Assembly (NCBI RefSeq): GCF_004216915.1
Contig: NZ_SGXD01000002.1
Location: forward strand, 620,001 to 684,000
Origin: Motilibacter rhizosphaerae
Lineage (GTDB): Bacteria; Actinomycetota; Actinomycetes; Motilibacterales; Motilibacteraceae
Length of the DNA stretch: 64,000 nt
Direction of reading: 5' to 3'
In this document: one piece after another, positions 58,745-64,000 of the stretch
How the letters are laid out: every line of letters begins with the position of its first letter
How positions within the stretch are numbered: position 1 is the stretch's first letter
Notes under the pieces: generated by a model
The model's database searches: none
What the model was told of the DNA's origin: nothing
What the model saw: only the letters and a program-made list of their open reading frames with translations
Made by a program: the position numbers and the translations under genes

Positions 58745-60121
58745 TCAGTGCAGCAGCGGCGCGTACGTCCCGAGCAGCGTCGCGTCGTCGGTGTCCTGGC
58801 TGACCTCCCAGGCCATCACGCCGCGCAGCCCCTTGGCCTGCACCAGGTCGACCCGCTCCTGCAGGGACTGCGGGTCGTCGTAGCTGATGAAGGTCGGCAC
58901 GCTCACGGTGCTGCCGTCCGACAGCGTGTGGCTGGCCGAGGGGTTCCAGAGGTACGGCTCACCGGTCGCCGCGTTCCAGCCGCGCACCCAGCCCTCGCCG
59001 ACCACGGCACCCGCCGGGCTGAGGATGCCCGCCTGGACGAGGTCGCGGTAGGTCGGCGTCGTGCTGCCGGAGACGCCGGTGACGGCGCCGGACAGGCCCG
59101 TGTCGTCGAAGGGCTGGTAGACGCCGCCGTTCGCGGACCCGACCCGGATGTACTGCTTGCCGTAGAACGCCGTGCCCACGACCAGCTTCTCGGCCGGGAC
59201 GCCCTGCGAGAGGTAGTAGTCGACGGTCGCCGATGTGCTCCACGTCGCGTCCACGCCCGGGTTCGGGTCGGTCGGGTCGGTCGTGAACGGCGAGTTGAAC
59301 GACGTCGCCGGCTCGTACGGCCCGTGGAAGTCGTAGGTCATGAGGTCGACGTAGTCGAGCTCGCGCGCGACCTTCTGCAGCTCGTAGTACTGGCTCGCCT
59401 TCGCCGTCGCGGGGAGCGCGGCGGTCAGCTCGTAGTGCTTCGCGTCGGCGGCGCCCTGCGCGTCGAGCTCCTTGCGGAACTCGCGCAGCAGCTGGGTGGC
59501 GTTGTGCTTGTCCTCGGCGGTGAAGTGGTTGCCGTTGCCCGGGTCGACGCCGGGGTACTCCCAGTCGAGGTCGATGCCGTCGAAGACGCCCTTGGCCGCG
59601 CCCGCCGGCAACCCGGGCAGGTCGCCGCGGATGAACCGGTCGAGGCAGGACTGGACGAACGCCTTGCGGCTGGAGTCCTTCTTGGCCACGTCGGAGAAGT
59701 ACGTCGACAGCGTCCACCCGCCGAGCGCGAGGTTGACGCGCAGGCCCGGGTGGGCCTTCTTCAGCTGGAGGATCTGGTTGAAGTTGCCGGCCAGCGGCTG
59801 GGTCCAGGTGTCGGCGACGCCGTCGACGGTCTGCGTGGCGTCGAAGACCTTCTGGTAGTCCGCCCACGGGTCGGCCGCGGCGCACAGGCCGTCCTTGTCG
59901 GGGGCGGCGAAGGCGTAGGTGATGTGGTTGAGCTCGTCGGCGGGGATGTCCTTGACCAGGTAGCCCCGGCCGTAGATGTCCCAGTCCGCGAAGTAGGTGT
60001 TGACGACGTGCTGGGGCGACGCGGGCTGCTTGGCCTGCGCCGTGGTCGCGACGAGGGGGCTCGTCATGGCGGCGGCGACGGCGGCGGCAGTGACCGCGAC
60101 GCGCCGAGATGCTCGTGGCAT
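58745..60121 (-). CDS. Secreted GH18 chitinase
   Basis: A 458-residue exported enzyme. ATG 60121 has AAGGAG about 6 nt upstream. A signal peptide (RRVAVTAAAVAAAMTSPLVATTAQA) is followed by a GH18 barrel with the catalytic motif FDGIDLDWEYPG, LRVNLALGGWTLSTYF, VDLMTYDFHGPYEP and the final strand GLRGVMAWEVSQD. No carbohydrate-binding module is present. It cuts chitin to chitooligosaccharides. It sits 47 nt downstream of a GH3 gene and a DasABC-like importer, forming a chitin-use locus. Confidence 0.95.
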   Translation of the reverse strand: MPRASRRVAVTAAAVAAAMTSPLVATTAQAKQPASPQHVVNTYFADWDIYGRGYLVKDIPADELNHITYAFAAPDKDGLCAAADPWADYQKVFDATQTVDGVADTWTQPLAGNFNQILQLKKAHPGLRVNLALGGWTLSTYFSDVAKKDSSRKAFVQSCLDRFIRGDLPGLPAGAAKGVFDGIDLDWEYPGVDPGNGNHFTAEDKHNATQLLREFRKELDAQGAADAKHYELTAALPATAKASQYYELQKVARELDYVDLMTYDFHGPYEPATSFNSPFTTDPTDPNPGVDATWSTSATVDYYLSQGVPAEKLVVGTAFYGKQYIRVGSANGGVYQPFDDTGLSGAVTGVSGSTTPTYRDLVQAGILSPAGAVVGEGWVRGWNAATGEPYLWNPSASHTLSDGSTVSVPTFISYDDPQSLQERVDLVQAKGLRGVMAWEVSQDTDDATLLGTYAPLLH

Positions 60122-60168
60122 CGGTGCTCCTTCGCGAAGCGTGCTTCCCTGCCCGGGCGGCAGGAGAT

Positions 60169-61644
60169 CTAGGGGGCGGCCCGCCCCGCGAGCAGCCGGG
60201 CCGCGGCGGCCGTGCAGGCACGGGCGGCGCCCCCGGTCGACAGCGCCGGACCGGTCGTCAGCTGCAGGTCGTCGGGCATGCCGAGCGCGACGAGGGTCGC
60301 GCTGCAGGAGGCGAGCAGCTCGGCCACGGCCGCCCGCTGCCACGCGCTGCGGTACGCGTCGCGCACCACCACGACGACCGGGCGCTCCTCCCCCGGCTCC
60401 GGGAGCGTGCCGGCGACCCCGTCCTCCGTGACGGTGACGAGACCACCGAGCAGGCCGAGCTGGGCGAGCGGCTCGGCCAGCGACCACTTCGCCTGCCCCA
60501 CCGCCATGTTCGCCTCGCCCCGCACCTCGACGACGACCGCCGGGGCGTGCAGGGGCCGTACGCCGCGGGCGAGGAGCGCCTGCTGCGCCGCCTCTCCTCC
60601 GGCGGCAGGATCGCTCGGCGGCGGAGGTGGCGGCGTCGCCAGCCTGGCCCGCAGCCGCCCGACCCGCTCGGCAGCCTCGACGAGCCGCTCCTCCGGCAGG
60701 CTGCCGTCGGCCAGCCGGCGCGCCACGGCCGAGGTGAGGTCCGCGAGGTGCTGCTCCCCGTCCTCGGCGCCCACCAGCAGGAGGTCCGCGCCCGCCGCCA
60801 GCGACAGCGCTCCCCCGTCGGCGATGCCGTGCGCTGCACGGACTCCGGCCATGTCGAGGGCGTCGGTGACGATGACGCCGGCGAACCCGAGCTCGCCGCG
60901 CAGCAGGTCGACGAGGAGCCGTCGGCTCAGCGTCGCGGGCTCGGGGTCCAGCGCGGTGAACACGACGTGCGAGGTCATGACCAGCTCGACCCCGGCCGCG
61001 ACGACCGCGGCGAAGGGCGGCAGGTCGCGGCGCCGGAACTCCTCCTCGTCGGCGTCGATTACGGGGAGTGCCAGGTGCGAATCGGCGACCGTGGCGCCGT
61101 GGCCCGGGAAGTGCTTGGCGGCGGCCGCGACCCCGGACTCCTGCAGCCCGAGGACGAGCTCGACACCGTGCCGGGCGACCAGGTCGGGGTCCGCACCGAA
61201 CGACCGGACGCCGATGACGGGGTTGCGCGGGTCGCTGTTGACGTCGACGGAGGGGGCGAAGTCCACGTTGACCCCCGCGGCCCGCAGGTCCGCCGCCACG
61301 GCGCGCGCCACCCGGCGCGTCAGCTGCACGTCGTCGACCCGCCCCAGCGCGAGGTTGCCCGGGTAGCTCGAGCCGGTGAGGTACTCGAGCCGGGTGACGT
61401 CGCCGCCCTCCTCGTCCAGGGCGACGAGCACGTCGGGGCGGGCGGCCCGCAGCTCGGCGGCGATCGCCCGCACCCGCGCCGCGGCCGCCTCCTGCGGCCC
61501 CGGGGCCTGGAGGTTGTGGCCGTAGACGCAGATCCCGGCGAGCCCGTCGTCCAGGGCCCGCAGCACCCAGCCGGGCACCCGGCTCCCGGTGAACCCGGGC
61601 ATCACGCAGGCGGCGACCAGGCGCCGCAGCTCCGCGGAGTCCAC
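60169..61644 (-). CDS. GH3 beta-N-acetylhexosaminidase (NagZ-like)
   Basis: A 491-residue GH3 enzyme starting at GTG 61644: LVALDEEGGDVTRL, FAPSVDVNSDPRNPVIGVRSFG, the NagZ-specific AAKHFPGHGATVADSHLALP with the His/Asp acid-base pair, and the nucleophile Asp in GVIVTDALDMAGV. It has no clear signal peptide, so it acts in the cytoplasm on imported chitobiose or on muropeptides. About 150 extra C-terminal residues (VVVVVRDAYRSAWQRAAVAELLA) resemble the GH3 C-domain. It begins 3 nt after the importer's second permease gene, linking it to sugar uptake. Confidence 0.94.
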   Translation of the reverse strand: MDSAELRRLVAACVMPGFTGSRVPGWVLRALDDGLAGICVYGHNLQAPGPQEAAAARVRAIAAELRAARPDVLVALDEEGGDVTRLEYLTGSSYPGNLALGRVDDVQLTRRVARAVAADLRAAGVNVDFAPSVDVNSDPRNPVIGVRSFGADPDLVARHGVELVLGLQESGVAAAAKHFPGHGATVADSHLALPVIDADEEEFRRRDLPPFAAVVAAGVELVMTSHVVFTALDPEPATLSRRLLVDLLRGELGFAGVIVTDALDMAGVRAAHGIADGGALSLAAGADLLLVGAEDGEQHLADLTSAVARRLADGSLPEERLVEAAERVGRLRARLATPPPPPPSDPAAGGEAAQQALLARGVRPLHAPAVVVEVRGEANMAVGQAKWSLAEPLAQLGLLGGLVTVTEDGVAGTLPEPGEERPVVVVVRDAYRSAWQRAAVAELLASCSATLVALGMPDDLQLTTGPALSTGGAARACTAAAARLLAGRAAP

Positions 61645-61647
61645 GCG

Positions 61648-62499
61648 CTACTTCACGCTCCCGGCGGTCAGACCGGCCACCAGGTGCTTCTCGATGAGGG
61701 CGAAGAGCACGACGACGGGGACGATCGCGATCACCGAGGCGGCGAACAGCTGGTCCCAGTTCTGCTCGTAGCCCGTGACGTAGGAGCTGATGCCGACGGT
61801 CAGGGGCTTCTTGGCGTCGTCCTGCATGAGGGTCAGCGCGACGACGTACTCGTTCCACGCGGCGATGAAGGTGAAGATGACCGCCGTCACCAGCCCCGGC
61901 CGCGCGAGCGGCAGCAGGATCCGCGTGAGCACGGCCATCCTGCCGCAGCCGTCGAGGTTCGCGGCCTCCTCCACCTCGCGGGGGATCGCCGCGAAGAAGC
62001 CCTGGAGGATCCAGATCGCGAAGGCGAGGTTGAACGCCGCGTCCGTGAGGATCAGCGCGAGGTAGGTGTTGACCATCGTCGCCTCGAACCACTCGCGGTA
62101 GATCCCGACGACGAGCGCGGTGGGCGAGAACATCTGCGTGACGAGGATGAGCAGGAGGAACGCCTTGCGGCCCCGGAAGCGGAACCGCGCGGCGTAGTAC
62201 GCCGCCGGCACGCTCACGAGGAGCACGACCACCGTCGAGGCCAGCGACACGACCAGCGACGTCCGCAGCCAGTGGAGGAACCGCGTGTCGGTGATGACGT
62301 CGCCGAACGACGCGGCGCTCCACGTGCGCGGCAGGATCGAGGGCGGCGTCGCGAGCACATCGCTCGCGGGGCGCAGCGCGTCGAGCACCATCACGGCGTA
62401 CGGCGCGAGGAAGACCGCCGCGACGAGGAACCCGGCGAGCGAGAGCAGCGGGCCGCGCGCGGAGCGGGGGCGGCGGCGCACGGGCAGGGTGGCGCTCAT
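61648..62499 (-). CDS. Carbohydrate ABC transporter permease (MalG/DasC type)
   Basis: A 283-residue permease with six helices and the EAA loop LQGFFAAIPREVEEAANLDGCGRMAVLTRILLPLARPGLVTAVIFTFIAAWNEYV, the exact pattern of carbohydrate CUT1 systems. Its ATG 62499 overlaps the stop of the first permease by one base (TGATG). With the partner permease and binding protein it imports a sugar. The flanking chitinase and hexosaminidase suggest chitobiose, as in Streptomyces DasABC. The ATPase (MsiK-like) is not encoded here and is probably shared. Confidence 0.94.
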   Translation of the reverse strand: MSATLPVRRRPRSARGPLLSLAGFLVAAVFLAPYAVMVLDALRPASDVLATPPSILPRTWSAASFGDVITDTRFLHWLRTSLVVSLASTVVVLLVSVPAAYYAARFRFRGRKAFLLLILVTQMFSPTALVVGIYREWFEATMVNTYLALILTDAAFNLAFAIWILQGFFAAIPREVEEAANLDGCGRMAVLTRILLPLARPGLVTAVIFTFIAAWNEYVVALTLMQDDAKKPLTVGISSYVTGYEQNWDQLFAASVIAIVPVVVLFALIEKHLVAGLTAGSVK

Positions 62500-63458
62500 C
62501 AGTCCTCCACCTCGTCGCGCGCGACGAAGCGCAGGTAGACCGCGACGACGACGAGGATCAGCAGCACGTTGCCCACACCGGCGGCCGCTGACATCCCGAC
62601 GTCGTGCTCCGAGCTCTTGAAGGCCAGCTTGTACATGAACGTGATGCTCGTGTCATGGCCGAACCCCGGGTTGCGGTCGTTGAGCGTGTAGACGATCGGG
62701 AACGAGTTGAAGACGTAGATGATGTTGAGCACGGTCGCCACGAGCAGCGCCGGCCGCAGCAGCGGCAGCGTGATGCGGACGTACGTCTGCCAGCCGGTCG
62801 CGCCGTCCATCCGGGCCGCCTCGTAGACGTCGCCCGGGATGGAGTTCAGCCCCGCGAGGAAGACGTACGCCGTGAACGGCACCGAGACGAACACCCCGAC
62901 CGCGATCATCGAGGGCAGGATCCAGCTGTCGCTGCCGAGGAAGTCGACCGGGCTGCTGATGACGTGGAGGTCGAGCAGGATCTCGTTGACGACGCCGTGG
63001 TAGTAGTCGAGCAGCAGCGTGAACAGCCGCGCGGTGATGACGAGCGAGGCCGCCCACGGCACGATGACGGCCCACCGCACGAGCCGCCGGCCCCAGAAGT
63101 CCTTCGACAGCAGCTGGGCCACGGCGAGGCCGGCGAGGATCGTGAGGACGAGGACGCCGACCACCCAGATCGCCGTGTTGGACAGCACCCGCCCGAGGTC
63201 GGGGTGGTGGAGCACGCGCCGGTAGTCGCCGAAGCCGGCCGAGCCCGTGCGCAGGCCCGTGATCGAGTAGCGGGCGAGCGAGGCCCGGACCAGCGCGACC
63301 GCCGGGTAGACGACGACGGCGAGGATGAGCGCGAGGGCGGGCCCCAGCCAGAGCAGCGCCACCCAGCCGGGCGGGCCCGGCCGGCGCGGGCGACGCGAGG
63401 TCGCCCGCACCGGCTGGACCGCGGACCCGGAGGGCGGAGCGGTGGTCGCCTCCGGCAT
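62499..63458 (-). CDS. Carbohydrate ABC transporter permease (MalF/DasB type)
   Basis: A 319-residue permease with six helices and a hydrophilic N-terminal tail (about 30 residues). The EAA loop is [50 protein letters not shown]. The gene starts 2 nt after the stop of the solute-binding protein, so the three importer genes are one operon. It forms a heterodimer with the MalG-type partner. Confidence 0.94.
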   Translation of the reverse strand: MPEATTAPPSGSAVQPVRATSRRPRRPGPPGWVALLWLGPALALILAVVVYPAVALVRASLARYSITGLRTGSAGFGDYRRVLHHPDLGRVLSNTAIWVVGVLVLTILAGLAVAQLLSKDFWGRRLVRWAVIVPWAASLVITARLFTLLLDYYHGVVNEILLDLHVISSPVDFLGSDSWILPSMIAVGVFVSVPFTAYVFLAGLNSIPGDVYEAARMDGATGWQTYVRITLPLLRPALLVATVLNIIYVFNSFPIVYTLNDRNPGFGHDTSITFMYKLAFKSSEHDVGMSAAAGVGNVLLILVVVAVYLRFVARDEVED

Positions 63459-63460
63459 GC

Positions 63461-64000
63461 TCAGCTACCCGCCTCCGCCTGCTGCTGCAGGCCGTCGAGG
63501 ACCTTCTTCGGGTCGCCGCTCGGGCCGACCGCGGCGCCGATGCCCTGCTGCACCGCGAGCTTCACCTTGTCCCAGGCGGGGTCGTCGGTGGGCGTGAGGT
63601 GCGTCTGCGGCAGCGTGTCCAGGTAGACCTTCAGCGAGGCCTCGCTGGCGAACGTCTGCACGCCGGACTTCGTCACCGGCAGGAAGCCCTCGGCCTTGAT
63701 GAAGGTGTTGACCTCGTCGGGCTGGTAGTAGAGCTGGTAGAAGGCCTTGACGGCGTCCTGGTTGCCGTTCTTCTTGAAGGCCATGAGGTAGTCGGTGACG
63801 CCGTACGTCTGCGGCGTGCTGCCGTCCGAGGTGGGCATCGGGGCGATGCCGTAGTCGACCTTCTTGTCCTTGTCGAGCTGGCCCTGCAGCGGGGAGAAGC
63901 CCACGACCATGCCGGCCTTGCCGCTGGAGAACAGCGCGAACGCGCCGTCCGTGCGGTTGGTCTTGCCGGGGTTGTTCTCGGTGACCTTGTCGGTGACGGC
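63461..64000 (-). CDS. Carbohydrate ABC transporter solute-binding protein (C-terminal part)
   Basis: About 180 C-terminal residues of a family 1 extracellular sugar-binding protein; the rest lies beyond the right edge. Recognisable parts are [70 protein letters not shown] and [11 protein letters not shown], typical of MalE/DasA-type lobes. It feeds the two permeases downstream (2-nt gap). The lipoprotein signal cannot be seen. Sugar assignment to chitooligosaccharide is by context. Confidence 0.9.
   Translation of the reverse strand, partial: AVTDKVTENNPGKTNRTDGAFALFSSGKAGMVVGFSPLQGQLDKDKKVDYGIAPMPTSDGSTPQTYGVTDYLMAFKKNGNQDAVKAFYQLYYQPDEVNTFIKAEGFLPVTKSGVQTFASEASLKVYLDTLPQTHLTPTDDPAWDKVKLAVQQGIGAAVGPSGDPKKVLDGLQQQAEAGS

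Overview
The window is about 74% G+C by impression, gene-dense and free of introns. GTG starts, ATGA/GTGA operon overlaps, GGAGG ribosome sites and a mec-cysO-cysM / murI / rph / rdgB block ordered as in mycobacteria all point to a high-GC actinomycete chromosome. The genus cannot be fixed from the sequence. A Kineosporiales/Motilibacterales/Geodermatophilales-grade organism would fit the style of the repeats and regulators, but that is a guess. No phage, IS element, CRISPR array or rRNA is present. Two tRNA genes (Lys-CTT, Leu-TAG) are present.

Layout. 1-5.6 kb: an organosulfur locus. Three leftward genes (two luciferase-like FMN monooxygenases and a glutathionyl-hydroquinone-reductase-like protein) lie behind an S-box-like SAM riboswitch, divergent from a polar-amino-acid-type ABC importer. 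5.6-8 kb: a BTAD regulator, an F420/FMN oxidoreductase and a lone receiver protein. 8-9.8 kb: an array of short GATCATGCACATC-type repeats, then a DUF222/HNH nuclease gene whose leaderless promoter is overlapped by a perfect LexA-type SOS box. 10-14.3 kb: a FtsX-type ABC system with two ATPases. 14.3-22 kb: a polyamine/GABA-type catabolic locus (amidotransferase, SDR, aldehyde dehydrogenase, glutamine-synthetase-like ligase, GntR regulator, APC permease). 22-25 kb: STAS-like and LuxR proteins and a Pit phosphate transporter. 25.3-28.9 kb: a DGGA-repeat acidic peptide gene directly followed by a JmjC-type cupin oxygenase, then a nucleotidyltransferase and a PIG-L deacetylase.

29-34.6 kb: tRNA-Lys, GroES-like protein, DUF3618 protein, peroxiredoxin, tRNA-Leu, then a FtsX permease / ATPase / PadR operon with a 15-bp-arm operator over its start. 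34.7-37.5 kb: a GT39-like membrane glycosyltransferase and a DHFR-family protein. 37.6-46.4 kb: a large secreted GH2 glycosidase and a ribose-type sugar ABC operon. 46.9-55.6 kb: ApbE-like protein and the conserved rdgB-rph-Rv1339-murI | cysM-cysO-mec-DUF2017-clpS | pncB block. This block is interrupted between murI and cysM by an AbiEi/DUF559 gene bracketed by two related hairpin elements. 55.6-58.6 kb: DUF3140, gabT, and an SDR with its divergent MerR regulator. 58.7-64 kb: a chitin or chitobiose locus (GH18, GH3, DasABC-like importer).

The catabolic modules each pair transport with enzymes: sulfur compounds, polyamines, plant or fungal glycans, chitin. The strongest candidates for something undescribed are the DGGA peptide/JmjC pair and the hairpin-bracketed AbiEi/DUF559 gene.
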